Source: Bacteroides sp. OM05-12
GTDB lineage: Bacteria; Bacteroidota; Bacteroidia; Bacteroidales; Bacteroidaceae
NCBI RefSeq assembly: GCF_003438995.1
Contig: NZ_QSUN01000003.1
Location: forward strand, 165,507 to 229,506
DNA length: 64,000 nucleotides
Direction: 5' to 3'
Part shown: positions 36,163 to 44,916 of the stretch, piece after piece
How positions within the stretch are numbered: position 1 is the stretch's first letter
How the letters are laid out: every line of letters starts with the position of its first letter
The notes under the pieces: generated by a model
The model's database searches: none
The model's input: the letters and a program-made list of their open reading frames with translations, nothing else
Told to the model about the DNA's origin: nothing
Made by a program: the position numbers and the translations under genes

Positions 36163-37793
36163 GTACGAATATAAAAGATAAAATCATAGCATTAGTTCCC
36201 GACGCTACCTATTCCGAAGCAGGAGATGGTATGTGGACTATTCCTGTAGAGCAGTTTCGTGATTTTGCAATAGCGATTAAAGAGGATAAAGATCTGAAGT
36301 TCGACTTTCTCCGCAGCCTCACCGGAATGGATTACGGGGAAAATGGATTCGGAGTAGTCTATCATTTGGAGTCTACAGAGTTTGGACACCAATTAATCTT
36401 TCGCGTATTGACTCCCGGTAGAGAAAAGTGCGGATTACCATCTGTCTGTGATATTTGGAAAGCAGCAGAACTAAATGAACGTGAAGTATTCGACTACTTC
36501 GGCATTCGTTTTATAAACCATCCGGATATGCGACGCCTTTATCTGCGTGATGATTGGGTAGGTCATCCACTTCGCAAGGACTACGATGACAGCGAAGAAA
36601 TCAATCCGTTGCGCATGAGTAATGAAGTGGCAAAAGATGATGTCCCGAGCATAGAGCTCCAACCGGATGGAAGTATCATTCGCAAACGCAACGTTCTGTT
36701 CGAAGAGGATGAATACGTTATCAATGTAGGGCCTCAACACCCGGCAACACATGGTGTACTTCGTTTCCGCGTATCATTGGAAGGAGAAATCATTAAGAAA
36801 CTCGATGTACACTGCGGATATATCCATCGCGGAATAGAGAAGATGTGCGAAAGCCTCACTTACCCTCAAACTCTGGCATTAACAGACCGTATGGATTATC
36901 TGGGAGCAATGCAAAACCGCCATGCACTCTGTATGTGCATAGAAAAAGGGTTAGGAGTAGAGGTATCAGACCGTGTGAAGTATATTCGTACGATTATGGA
37001 TGAACTTCAACGTATCGATTCCCACTTGCTGTTCTTCTCTTGCCTCTGCATGGATATGGGAGCTTTGACAGCTTTCTTCTATGGTTTCCGTGACCGTGAA
37101 AAGATACTGGATATATTCGAGGAAACTTGTGGAGGACGATTGATCCTGAACTATAACACAATCGGAGGCGTACAAGCCGACATACACCCGAACTTCGTAA
37201 CACGTATAAAGGATTTCATTACTTATATGCGTCCGAAACTTCGCGAATACCATGAAGTGTTTACCGGAAATATTATCGCACAGACACGTCTGAAAGGTGT
37301 CGGTATCCTAAGCCGTGAAGATGCCGTCTCATTCGGTGCGACCGGTGGTACAGGACGTGCCTCCGGCTGGGCATGTGATGTGCGTAAACGTTTGCCTTAC
37401 GGAGTATATGATAAAGTGGATTTCAAAGAGATCGTTTATAATGAAGGCGACTGCTTTGCACGCTATATGGTGCGTATGGACGAAATCGTAGAAAGTATGA
37501 ATATCATCGAGCAACTGATCGATAACATCCCGGAAGGAGATTACCAGTTAAAGATGAAACCCATTATCCGTATCCCCGAAGGCAGTTACTATGCAGCAGT
37601 AGAAGGCAGTCGTGGAGAGTTCGGCGTATATATCGAAAGCCGTGGAGACAAGTCTCCTTACCGTATGAAGTTCCGCAGTACCGGATTACCGCTGGTATCT
37701 TGTATGGATACCATTTGCCGGGGAGCAAAGATTGCCGACCTGATAGCTATCGGAGGAACACTGGATTATGTAGTACCTGATATTGACCGTTAA
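36159..37793 (+). CDS. nuoCD: NADH-quinone oxidoreductase subunits C and D, fused
   Basis: This 544-residue fusion carries NuoC (about 1-150: [56 protein letters not shown]) followed by NuoD (about 185-544: [56 protein letters not shown]). NuoD forms the quinone pocket with NuoB. The fusion is known in Bacteroidetes and in enterobacteria. It overlaps nuoB by 4 bp and is 18 bp upstream of nuoH. Confidence 0.95.
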   Translation: MSTNIKDKIIALVPDATYSEAGDGMWTIPVEQFRDFAIAIKEDKDLKFDFLRSLTGMDYGENGFGVVYHLESTEFGHQLIFRVLTPGREKCGLPSVCDIWKAAELNEREVFDYFGIRFINHPDMRRLYLRDDWVGHPLRKDYDDSEEINPLRMSNEVAKDDVPSIELQPDGSIIRKRNVLFEEDEYVINVGPQHPATHGVLRFRVSLEGEIIKKLDVHCGYIHRGIEKMCESLTYPQTLALTDRMDYLGAMQNRHALCMCIEKGLGVEVSDRVKYIRTIMDELQRIDSHLLFFSCLCMDMGALTAFFYGFRDREKILDIFEETCGGRLILNYNTIGGVQADIHPNFVTRIKDFITYMRPKLREYHEVFTGNIIAQTRLKGVGILSREDAVSFGATGGTGRASGWACDVRKRLPYGVYDKVDFKEIVYNEGDCFARYMVRMDEIVESMNIIEQLIDNIPEGDYQLKMKPIIRIPEGSYYAAVEGSRGEFGVYIESRGDKSPYRMKFRSTGLPLVSCMDTICRGAKIADLIAIGGTLDYVVPDIDR

Positions 37794-37811
37794 ATATAAA
37801 GATATACAATT

Positions 37812-38888
37812 ATGTTTGATTTTAGTATAGTAACAAGCTGGATACACGGGATGCTTACTTCCGTCATGCCTACGGGGCTGGCAATATTCATCGAATGTGT
37901 AGTTATCGGCGTCTGTCTGATGTTGGCATATGCAGTAATTGCTATCATCATGATATTCATGGAACGTAAGGTATGCGCTGCTTTCCAATGCCGACTCGGC
38001 CCGATGCGTGTAGGTCCTTACGGTACCATACAAGTATTTGCCGATGTATTCAAGATGTTGATAAAAGAGATTATCACCATCCGCCACGCAGATAAATTCC
38101 TTTATAACCTTGCACCTTACATTGTGATTCTTGCTTCCATCATGGCATTCGCCTGTCTGCCTATCAATAAAGGCATGGAGATATTAGACTTCAATGTAGG
38201 CGTATTCTTCCTTATGGCTGCTTCTTCCATCGGTGTGGTAGGTATCCTGCTGGCAGGATGGAGTTCCAATAACAAATACTCACTCATCGGAGCGATGCGA
38301 AGCGGTGCACAAATGATTAGTTACGAGTTGTCCGTGGGACTCTCTATTCTGACCATTGTAGTACTGACAGATACCATGCAGTTCAGCCAGATTGTAGAAC
38401 GTCAGGCCGACGGATGGTTTATCTTCAAAGGGCATATCCCTGCCGTGATAGCTTTCATCATTTACCTGATAGCCGGAAACGCGGAGGTGAACCGCGGACC
38501 GTTCGATTTACCGGAAGCGGAGTCGGAACTGACCGCCGGATACCATACGGAATATTCAGGTATGCACTTCGGTCTGTTCTATGTAGCGGAATTTGTCAAC
38601 CTCTTTATCGTGGCAGCCGTAGCCGCTACAATCTTCTTGGGGGGATGGATGCCTTTCCACATTGTAGGGTTGGACGGGTTTAACCAAATAATGGACTATA
38701 TACCCGGATTCATCTGGTTCTTTGCCAAGGCATTCTTCGTGGTATGGCTGTTGATGTGGATAAAATGGACATTCCCGCGTTTACGTATCGACCAGATCCT
38801 TACACTGGAATGGAAATACCTTGTACCGATAGGATTGTTCAACTTATTATTGATGGTAATATGTGTGGTATTCGGATGGCACTTTTAA
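37812..38888 (+). CDS. nuoH: NADH-quinone oxidoreductase subunit H
   Basis: This 358-residue membrane subunit has about eight helices. Family blocks are MIFMERKVCAAFQCRLGPMR, LIGAMRSGAQMISYELSVGL, and the quinone-channel loop NRGPFDLPEAESELTAGYHT. NuoH couples the quinone site to the proton-pumping arm. It is normal in length. nuoI follows after 16 bp. Confidence 0.95.
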   Translation: MFDFSIVTSWIHGMLTSVMPTGLAIFIECVVIGVCLMLAYAVIAIIMIFMERKVCAAFQCRLGPMRVGPYGTIQVFADVFKMLIKEIITIRHADKFLYNLAPYIVILASIMAFACLPINKGMEILDFNVGVFFLMAASSIGVVGILLAGWSSNNKYSLIGAMRSGAQMISYELSVGLSILTIVVLTDTMQFSQIVERQADGWFIFKGHIPAVIAFIIYLIAGNAEVNRGPFDLPEAESELTAGYHTEYSGMHFGLFYVAEFVNLFIVAAVAATIFLGGWMPFHIVGLDGFNQIMDYIPGFIWFFAKAFFVVWLLMWIKWTFPRLRIDQILTLEWKYLVPIGLFNLLLMVICVVFGWHF

Positions 38889-38904
38889 AGAAGGAGAATA
38901 GAGT

Positions 38905-39357
38905 ATGAGTAATAATAAAGAATATACTTATTTAGGCGGACTTGTTCACGGAGTGAGCACACTGCTGACGGGAATGAAGGTGACTGTCACCGAGTTCTTT
39001 ACCAAGAAGGTTACCGAGCAATATCCGGAGAACCGGGATACATTGCAGATGTTCGACCGTTTCCGTGGTACACTGAATATGCCTCACGATGCGGAAGGCA
39101 ATAATAAATGTATTGCCTGCGGATTGTGCCAGATGGCTTGTCCGAACGATACGATTCATATTACGACGGAGACGGTGGAAGATGCCGAGACCGGGAAGAA
39201 AAAGAAACGGCTCGTCCGTTACGAATACGACCTCGGTGCATGTATGTTTTGCCAACTGTGCGTGAACGCTTGTCCGCACGATGCTATCAGGTTCGACCAG
39301 GAATTTGAACATTCCGTTTATGAGAGAGAGAAGCTGGTGAAGGTGCTGAATGGATAA
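38905..39357 (+). CDS. nuoI: NADH-quinone oxidoreductase subunit I
   Basis: This 150-residue 8Fe ferredoxin-type subunit has two CxxCxxCxxxCP motifs (CIACGLCQMACPNDTIHI and CMFCQLCVNACPHDAIRF) for clusters N6a and N6b. In the absence of NuoEFG it would receive electrons from another donor, such as ferredoxin. A DUF559 palindromic element begins 12 bp after its stop codon, separating it from nuoJ. Confidence 0.95.
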   Translation: MSNNKEYTYLGGLVHGVSTLLTGMKVTVTEFFTKKVTEQYPENRDTLQMFDRFRGTLNMPHDAEGNNKCIACGLCQMACPNDTIHITTETVEDAETGKKKKRLVRYEYDLGACMFCQLCVNACPHDAIRFDQEFEHSVYEREKLVKVLNG

Positions 39358-39369
39358 AGTAATCAAGTC

Positions 39370-39901
39370 CCCCCGCTTGAGCGGGGGATAGGGGGTGTGT
39401 AAATTCTCATTAAAGGGTGTATGAATTGTCCCCAAGCATATATTTAACAACATATCAATATGGTAATAACCTACAAGAAAGGACTAAAGCAATTGGCATC
39501 GGAACTAAGGCAGCAATGCACACAATCCGAAGCTAAACTGTGGGAACAGTTGAAAGGGCGGAAGGTAGCCGGACACAAGTTCCTACGCCAAAAGCCCATC
39601 GGTGACTACATCGCCGACTTCTACTGCAAGGAGCTACATCTTGCCATTGAGCTTGACGGACTATCACACGACAGCGAAGAAGTGATGGATAAAGACGCCG
39701 TCAAAGAACGCTATCTGAACAGTTTGGGCATACGAGTTCTGCGCTTTCCGGATGGTGAGGTGATGAATGATATGCGGAATGTATTGCGGGAGATAAAATT
39801 CGTGATACAGGAGAGGGTGAGTATCTATGGGAAGAAGATTCCCCCACCGCTTGACGGATGAAAGAAGATTCACACACCCCCTACCCCCGCTCAAGCGGGG
39901 G
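39370..39901. mobile_element. Palindrome-bounded element N1 carrying a DUF559 gene
   Basis: The left end is CCCCCGCTTGAGCGGGGG (39370-39387) followed by GGTGTGTAAATTC, and the right end is TTCACACACCCC followed by CCCCCGCTCAAGCGGGGG (39884-39901). The ends are inverted with respect to each other and enclose the DUF559 gene. The 3' end of that gene lies within the element's right-end sequence. It interrupts the nuo operon between nuoI and nuoJ without touching either reading frame. Five other copies in the window lack an intact gene. Confidence 0.75.
39460..39861 (+). CDS. DUF559 (Vsr-like) endonuclease domain protein
   Basis: This is a 133-residue DUF559 protein with the PD-(D/E)xK-related Vsr/MutH fold. 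Probable catalytic residues are E24 (TQSEAKLWEQL), D53 (GDYIADFYC), and E64/D66 (LAIELDGLSHD). The C-terminal half (YLNSLGIRVLRFPDGEVMND) is typical. The last codons (PPPLDG then TGA) are part of the element's conserved right end. It sits in the nuo operon on the coding strand but has no role in complex I; a function in moving or maintaining the palindromic element is inferred, not shown. Confidence 0.88.
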   Translation: MVITYKKGLKQLASELRQQCTQSEAKLWEQLKGRKVAGHKFLRQKPIGDYIADFYCKELHLAIELDGLSHDSEEVMDKDAVKERYLNSLGIRVLRFPDGEVMNDMRNVLREIKFVIQERVSIYGKKIPPPLDG

Positions 39902-39941
39902 GGAAAGACAAGAATAAGATAAAACAATAAACAATATAATA

Positions 39942-40451
39942 ATGGAAATAACACTGGAACTTATTGTATTCCTCATATTGGCGGTATTTATGAGCGTTTG
40001 CTCCATACTTGCCGTTACCACGAAGAGGATTCTGCGTTCGGCCACTTACCTGTTGTTTGTGCTATTCGGTACGGCAGGTATCTACTTTCAGCTCAACTAC
40101 TCCTTCCTTGGAGCGGTGCAGCTTTTGATCTATGCAGGAGGTATCACGGTACTTTATGTATTCTCCATCCTGCTCACTTCCAGTCAGGGAGATAAGGCGG
40201 AGAAGCTGAAGAACTCTAAAATGCTTGCCGGGTTCATTACCACATTGGCAGGATTGGGTATTTGCCTGTTCATTACATTGAAGAATAACTATCTGCCTTC
40301 CTATTTCGAACACGGGGAACTTGAACTTCGTACCATCGGACACGCATTGATGAGCGGAGATAAATACGGATACATTCTGCCTTTCGAGGTAATCAGCATT
40401 CTGTTGCTGGCATGTATCATCGGAGGTATCCTTATCGCCCGGAAGCGATGA
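39942..40451 (+). CDS. nuoJ: NADH-quinone oxidoreductase subunit J
   Basis: This 169-residue membrane subunit has five helices (ELIVFLILAVFMSVCSILAV, YLLFVLFGTAGIYFQLNYSF, GAVQLLIYAGGITVLYVFSI, MLAGFITTLAGLGICLFIT, FEVISILLLACIIGGILIA). The conserved block FLGAVQLLIYAGGITVLYVF is intact. It follows the DUF559 element by 40 bp, so readthrough of the element or an internal promoter is needed for its expression. Confidence 0.93.
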   Translation: MEITLELIVFLILAVFMSVCSILAVTTKRILRSATYLLFVLFGTAGIYFQLNYSFLGAVQLLIYAGGITVLYVFSILLTSSQGDKAEKLKNSKMLAGFITTLAGLGICLFITLKNNYLPSYFEHGELELRTIGHALMSGDKYGYILPFEVISILLLACIIGGILIARKR

Positions 40452-40456
40452 GAGAA

Positions 40457-40546
40457 TTAACAATGAATAATGAACGATTAATAATGAGGGATAATAAAGA
40501 AGAGTATGCGGACATTATTAATTCCTTAACTATTAATTATTAACTT
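40457..40546. repeat. AT-rich imperfect inverted repeat between nuoJ and nuoK
   Basis: The left side (AATTAACAATGAATAATGAA then CGATTAATAATG) is roughly complementary to the right side (CATTATTAATTCC then TTAACTATTAATTATTAAC), giving a long imperfect hairpin. Similar AT-rich stem sequences are common as Bacteroides intergenic filler. No gene is seen. Confidence 0.4.
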
Positions 40547-40554
40547 ATGAGATT

Positions 40555-40863
40555 ATGATACACATGGAATATTATTTGGTGGTATCCACCATCATGATGT
40601 TTGCAGGAATCTACGGATTCTTCACACGTCGCAACCTGCTTGCAATGCTGATTTCGGTAGAGTTGATTCTCAACTCGGTAGATATCAACTTCGTTGTATT
40701 CAACCGTTTCCTGTTTCCGGGACAATTGGAAGGCTTCTTCTTTGCCCTATTTGCCATCGGAGTCAGTGCGGCGGAGACGGCTGTGGCGATTGCCATCATC
40801 ATCAATATTTACCGGAATATACGCAATATTCAGGTGAAGAACATGAATGAGATGCAGGGATGA
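40555..40863 (+). CDS. nuoK: NADH-quinone oxidoreductase subunit K
   Basis: This 102-residue membrane subunit has three helices and the family marks ITRRNLLAMLISVEL-type block (seen as FFTRRNLLAMLISVELILNS) and FALFAIGVSAAETAVAIAII. The glutamates in SVEL and AAET are the conserved proton-path residues. A second in-frame ATG at 40564 (MEYYLVV) is equally acceptable as start. Confidence 0.93.
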   Translation: MIHMEYYLVVSTIMMFAGIYGFFTRRNLLAMLISVELILNSVDINFVVFNRFLFPGQLEGFFFALFAIGVSAAETAVAIAIIINIYRNIRNIQVKNMNEMQG

Positions 40864-40902
40864 AAGAGTTTGGTCGACATGAACACGTATGTTCACCTAT
40901 AC

Positions 40903-40950
40903 ATGACCACATAAGGTCACATACCCATGAACACATAAGGTCACGTACCC
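40903..40950. repeat. Two tandem 24-bp units
   Basis: Units at 40903-40926 and 40927-40950 match at 22 of 24 positions (ATGA-CACATAAGGTCAC pattern). They lie in the 310-bp gap between nuoK and nuoL, upstream of element N2. Function is unknown. Confidence 0.6.
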
Positions 40951-41018
40951 TGTACATTATAAGGAAGTGGGGATGCTTCCGCATAGGGGAGACGCAAAAA
41001 GTCGAAGTAACCAAGCCT

Positions 41019-41114
41019 CCCCGCTTGAGCGGGGATTGAGGGGTGTATGAAATCTCCCCCGTGCATACACAGCAGAGAAGATTCACACACACCCTACCCC
41101 CGCTCAAGCGGGGG
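41019..41114. mobile_element. Palindrome-bounded element N2, no gene
   Basis: The left palindrome CCCCGCTTGAGCGGGG (41019-41034) with GAGGGGTGTATGAAATC and the right palindrome CCCCCGCTCAAGCGGGGG (41097-41114) preceded by TTCACACACACCC match the two ends of element N1. About 60 bp of interior remains. It lies between nuoK and nuoL in the same orientation as N1. Confidence 0.7.
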
Positions 41115-41173
41115 AGCTAAGATACTTTTAACACATCCTATTAGTAACAAACGATTAAATACTTATATAGATT

Positions 41174-43192
41174 ATGGAATATACAATACTGATACTCATA
41201 CTACCTTTCCTTAGCTTCCTGCTATTGGGACTGGCGGGTATGAAGATGTCCAACCGCATGGCAGGAGCCATCGGTACGATGGTATTGGGAGTAGTTGCCG
41301 TGCTGAGTTACTACACCGCTTTCGCCTATTTCACAGGCGGACGCGATGCCGGCGGCGTCTTCCCTACCCTGATACCTTATAATATGGTGTGGTTGCCTTT
41401 CACGGAGACGCTGCACATTGACTTGGGAATACTCTTGGACCCTATCTCCGTGATGATGCTGGTGGTGATTTCCACCGTGTCACTGATGGTACACATCTAC
41501 TCTTTCGGGTATATGAAAGGAGAGCGGGGATTCCAACGCTACTATGCCTTCCTGTCACTCTTTACAATGAGTATGCTGGGGCTGGTAGTAGCAACAAATA
41601 TCTTCCAGATGTACCTGTTTTGGGAGCTGGTGGGTGTATCTTCTTATCTGCTTATCGGGTTTTACTACACCAAACCGGAAGCTATCGCCGCAAGCAAGAA
41701 AGCGTTCATCGTCACTCGCTTTGCCGACTTGGGTTTCCTTATCGGTATCCTGTTTTACGGATACTATGCAGAGACGTTCTCGTTCACCCCGCAACTTCAG
41801 GCGCTTGCCACCGCAGGGGCAATGATACCTCTGGCATTGGGATTGATGTTCATCGGAGGCGCCGGTAAGAGTGCCATGTTCCCGTTGCACATCTGGTTGC
41901 CGGATGCTATGGAGGGCCCTACCCCCGTCAGTGCCCTGATTCATGCCGCCACGATGGTAGTAGCCGGAGTTTACTTGGTGGCACGTATGTTTCCGCTCTA
42001 TATAGGTTATGCACCGGATGTGCTTCACTGGATTGCCTATATCGGAGCATTCACCGCATTCTACGCAGCAGCCGTAGCTTGTGTGCAGAGCGACATCAAA
42101 CGTGTGCTGGCGTTCTCTACCATCTCACAGATAGGTTTTATGATTGTGGCACTCGGTGTCTGCACGTCGATGAATCCCCATGAAGGCGGTTTGGGTTATA
42201 TGGCAAGTATGTTCCATCTGTTCACCCACGCCATGTTCAAAGCATTGCTATTCTTGGGAGCAGGTTGTATCATCCACGCTGTGCATAGCAACGAGATGTC
42301 CGCCATGGGAGGTCTGCGTAAGTATATGCCTATCACGCACATCACGTTCCTTATCGCCTGTCTTGCCATATCGGGCATTCCCCCGTTCTCCGGTTTCTTC
42401 TCCAAGGATGAGATTCTGACCGCCTGCTTCGAGTTCAGCCCCGTGATGGGTTGGGTGATGACGGTGATTGCGGCAATGACGGCTTTCTATATGTTCCGGC
42501 TATATTATTGCATCTTCTGGGGGCATGCACGGCATGCTTCCGACTCGACAAGCGAGCATGCACGGCATGCCTCCGATTCGGCAAGCGGTGTTCACACACC
42601 CCCTACCCCCGCTCAAGCGGGGGAACCTGCGGATGTGTACCCCCGCTTGAGCGGGGGCAGGGGGTGTGTAAATCCTCATCATGTTCCACATGAAGCACCA
42701 CTGACGATGACCATTCCGTTAATCTTCCTTGCTATCGTTACTTGCGTGGCGGGGTTCATCCCCTTCGGCGACTTCGTGAGCAGCAACGGTGAAGCCTATA
42801 CCATCCATCTGGATATGCAAGTAGCTGTCACGAGTGTATGTATCGCGGTAATCTCCATTGCCATAGCAACGCTTATGTATGCCCGTGCCAAGCAGCCGAT
42901 TGCCGATAAACTGGCACGCACATTCAGCGGGTTACACAAAGCCGCTTACCATCGTTTCTATATAGACGAAATATACCAGTTTATCACACATAAAATCATC
43001 TTCCGTTGTATCTCCACGCCTATCGCATGGTTTGACCGTCATGTAATAGACCAGTTCATGAACTTCATGGCATGGAGTACCAATGCTACGAGTGAAGAGA
43101 TACGCGGTTGGCAAAGCGGTAACATCCAGCAATATACAATCGTGTTCTTGGGTGGTGCACTGGCATTGGTGCTGCTGCTGTTGATGATATAG
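41174..43192 (+). CDS. nuoL: NADH-quinone oxidoreductase subunit L with a palindrome-derived insertion
   Basis: This 672-residue antiporter-like subunit has the core blocks FWELVGVSSYLLIGFYYTKP, GGAGKSAMFPLHIWLPDAME, TPVSALIHAATMVVAGVYLV and FSTISQIGFMIVALG. The C-terminal helix and piston region follow. Residues about 451-501, between YCIFWG and HVPHEAPLTM, are encoded by a 33-bp tandem repeat plus an everted pair of the palindromic element ends; they are rich in H, S, P and G and unlike the family. The reading frame is preserved, so the protein may still work with an added loop at a membrane-helix junction. Confidence 0.92.
   Translation: MEYTILILILPFLSFLLLGLAGMKMSNRMAGAIGTMVLGVVAVLSYYTAFAYFTGGRDAGGVFPTLIPYNMVWLPFTETLHIDLGILLDPISVMMLVVISTVSLMVHIYSFGYMKGERGFQRYYAFLSLFTMSMLGLVVATNIFQMYLFWELVGVSSYLLIGFYYTKPEAIAASKKAFIVTRFADLGFLIGILFYGYYAETFSFTPQLQALATAGAMIPLALGLMFIGGAGKSAMFPLHIWLPDAMEGPTPVSALIHAATMVVAGVYLVARMFPLYIGYAPDVLHWIAYIGAFTAFYAAAVACVQSDIKRVLAFSTISQIGFMIVALGVCTSMNPHEGGLGYMASMFHLFTHAMFKALLFLGAGCIIHAVHSNEMSAMGGLRKYMPITHITFLIACLAISGIPPFSGFFSKDEILTACFEFSPVMGWVMTVIAAMTAFYMFRLYYCIFWGHARHASDSTSEHARHASDSASGVHTPPTPAQAGEPADVYPRLSGGRGCVNPHHVPHEAPLTMTIPLIFLAIVTCVAGFIPFGDFVSSNGEAYTIHLDMQVAVTSVCIAVISIAIATLMYARAKQPIADKLARTFSGLHKAAYHRFYIDEIYQFITHKIIFRCISTPIAWFDRHVIDQFMNFMAWSTNATSEEIRGWQSGNIQQYTIVFLGGALALVLLLLMI
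42523..42588. repeat. Two tandem 33-bp units inside nuoL
   Basis: Units at 42523-42555 and 42556-42588 match at 29 of 33 positions. Each contains GCATGCACGGCATGC and encodes HARHASDS. They directly precede the palindromic insert in nuoL and were probably acquired with it. Confidence 0.75.
42593..42674. mobile_element. Palindrome element N3, inserted in frame in nuoL (everted ends)
   Basis: The right-type palindrome CCCCCGCTCAAGCGGGGG (42606-42623) comes first, preceded by TTCACACACCCC. A 16-bp spacer follows, then the left-type palindrome CCCCCGCTTGAGCGGGGG (42640-42657) followed by AGGGGGTGTGTAAATCC. The order is reversed compared with N1, as if two copies met end to end. The stretch is read through without a stop and adds residues to NuoL. 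Confidence 0.75.
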
Positions 43193-43209
43193 CGGCGGTA
43201 TTCAAGCCT

Positions 43210-43308
43210 CCCTGCTTGAGCGGGGATTGAGGGGTGTGTGAAATTTCCTTCACCGCTTAATGGATGAAAGAAGATTCACACACCCCCTACCCCCCGCTCG
43301 AGCGGGGG
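43210..43308. mobile_element. Palindrome element N4, internally deleted DUF559 element
   Basis: The left palindrome is CCCTGCTTGAGCGGGG (43210-43225) and the right is CCCCCGCTCGAGCGGGGG (43291-43308). The interior CACCGCTT, then AATGGATGAAAGAAGATTC, matches the last codons and 3' flank of the DUF559 gene in N1, with only a few differences over about 57 bp. Read in the same frame it encodes PSPLNG and a stop, against PPPLDG in N1. It lies between nuoL and nuoM. Confidence 0.75.
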
Positions 43309-43330
43309 AACAAGAGGGTCTGAGACCCCT

Positions 43331-43376
43331 CTCCCTCTGTTTATAGAGGGAGTACCCCGAAGGGGGGAGGGAGTTC
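43331..43376. repeat. Second palindrome family, copy 1
   Basis: CTCCCTCTGTTTATAGAGGG is followed by AGTACCCCGAAGGGGGGAGG. The first part is a hairpin with an 8-bp arm, and its GAGGGAG arm recurs near the end of the unit. Similar units occur at 61130-61179 and, inverted, at 61208-61256. GGTCTGAGACC just upstream forms a small extra hairpin. Confidence 0.6.
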
Positions 43377-43420
43377 TTCAAGGACTGATAAGATAACAAG
43401 ATTAATAATTATAACCTATT

Positions 43421-44908
43421 ATGAACATACTAAGTTTATTTATACTGATTCCCCTACTGATGCTGCTTGGTTTATGGCTGAGTAAAAGCATCTATCAGAT
43501 ACGAGGGGTGATGGTGGCAGGCTCTACTATCCTGTTAGGACTGGCAGCTGCGCTCGTATTTATGTACCTTGACGAACGCAACGGCGGGAACACTGCCGAG
43601 ATGCTGTTCACGGACAGCTACGTGTGGTACGCTCCCCTTAACATACATTATGCCATCGGGGTAGACGGTATCTCCGTTGCCATGATATTACTTTCGTCTA
43701 TTATCGTTTTTACCGGAACGTTTGCTTCATGGAAGCTACAACCGCTCACTAAGGAGTATTTCCTTTGGTTCTGCCTGTTGACCGTCGGAGTATTCGGGTT
43801 CTTCATCTCAATAGACCTGTTCACCATGTTCATGTTCTATGAAGTCGCCCTTATTCCCATGTATCTGTTAATCGGCGTATGGGGCAGCGGCAAGAAAGAA
43901 TATGCCGCCATGAAACTGACATTGATGCTGATGGGAGGTTCGGCATTGTTGCTGATCGGCATACTCGGCATCTATTTCGGCTCGGGAGCCACCACGATGA
44001 ACATCCTTGAGATAGCCCGACTGCATAACATTCCATTCGAACAACAATGCATTTGGTTCCCGCTTACTTTCCTTGGATTCGGCGTATTGGGAGCGTTGTT
44101 CCCTTTCCACACATGGAGTCCCGACGGTCACGCTTCAGCTCCTACGGCAGTATCCATGCTCCATGCCGGAGTATTGATGAAGCTGGGAGGTTACGGTTGT
44201 TTCCGGGTTGCCATGTACCTGATGCCGGAAGCCGCACAGGAACTAAGCTGGATATTTATTATCCTGACCACCATTTCTGTGGTGTACGGAGCATTCTCCG
44301 CCTGCGTACAGACCGACTTGAAATATATCAACGCCTATTCATCCGTAAGCCACTGCGGGCTGGTGCTTTTCGCCATCCTGATGATGAACACTACCGCCGG
44401 CACAGGTGCTATCCTACAGATGTTGTCACACGGATTGATGACTGCTTTGTTCTTCGCCCTTATCGGTATGATATACGGAAGGACACATACACGTGATGTA
44501 CGCGAATTGGGCGGACTGATGAAAATCATGCCGTTCCTTGCCGTAGGTTATGTCATTGCCGGACTTGCCAACTTAGGTCTGCCGGGATTGAGCGGTTTTG
44601 TTGCCGAGATGACTATCTTTAACGGTGCGTTCATGGACAACGATGTATTCCACCGCACGGTAACGATCATCGCTTGTACCTCTATCGTGATTACGGCAGT
44701 CTATATCCTCCGTGTAGTCGGTAAGATTCTTTACGGAACATGTACGAACAAGCATCATCTGAAACTGACCGATGCCACATGGGACGAACGGGTAGCGGTT
44801 ATCTGCCTGATTATCGCCGTTGCCGGACTGGGTATGGCTCCGTTCTGGATCAGCGACATGATACATGAGAGTGTATTACCTATTGTTTCACACTTAACTC
44901 TCAACTAA
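43421..44908 (+). CDS. nuoM: NADH-quinone oxidoreductase subunit M
   Basis: This 495-residue antiporter-like membrane subunit has about fourteen helices. Family marks are [59 protein letters not shown] and the glutamate/lysine pairs of the proton channel. The sequence is normal in length and shows no insertion, unlike nuoL. It pumps protons as part of the membrane arm. nuoN follows after 8 bp. Confidence 0.95.
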   Translation: MNILSLFILIPLLMLLGLWLSKSIYQIRGVMVAGSTILLGLAAALVFMYLDERNGGNTAEMLFTDSYVWYAPLNIHYAIGVDGISVAMILLSSIIVFTGTFASWKLQPLTKEYFLWFCLLTVGVFGFFISIDLFTMFMFYEVALIPMYLLIGVWGSGKKEYAAMKLTLMLMGGSALLLIGILGIYFGSGATTMNILEIARLHNIPFEQQCIWFPLTFLGFGVLGALFPFHTWSPDGHASAPTAVSMLHAGVLMKLGGYGCFRVAMYLMPEAAQELSWIFIILTTISVVYGAFSACVQTDLKYINAYSSVSHCGLVLFAILMMNTTAGTGAILQMLSHGLMTALFFALIGMIYGRTHTRDVRELGGLMKIMPFLAVGYVIAGLANLGLPGLSGFVAEMTIFNGAFMDNDVFHRTVTIIACTSIVITAVYILRVVGKILYGTCTNKHHLKLTDATWDERVAVICLIIAVAGLGMAPFWISDMIHESVLPIVSHLTLN

Positions 44909-44916
44909 ATACAATT

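Noticed and set aside
39460-39861. The DUF559 gene as an accessory complex I subunit
   Set aside because: The fold is that of a Vsr-like nuclease, the gene is bounded by repeats found elsewhere, and its last codons are part of the repeat.
41019-43308. Element hairpins N2 and N4 as ordinary operon terminators
   Set aside because: They lack T-runs, occur in inverted pairs, and lie between genes that must be made together; the same ends also occur inside nuoL.
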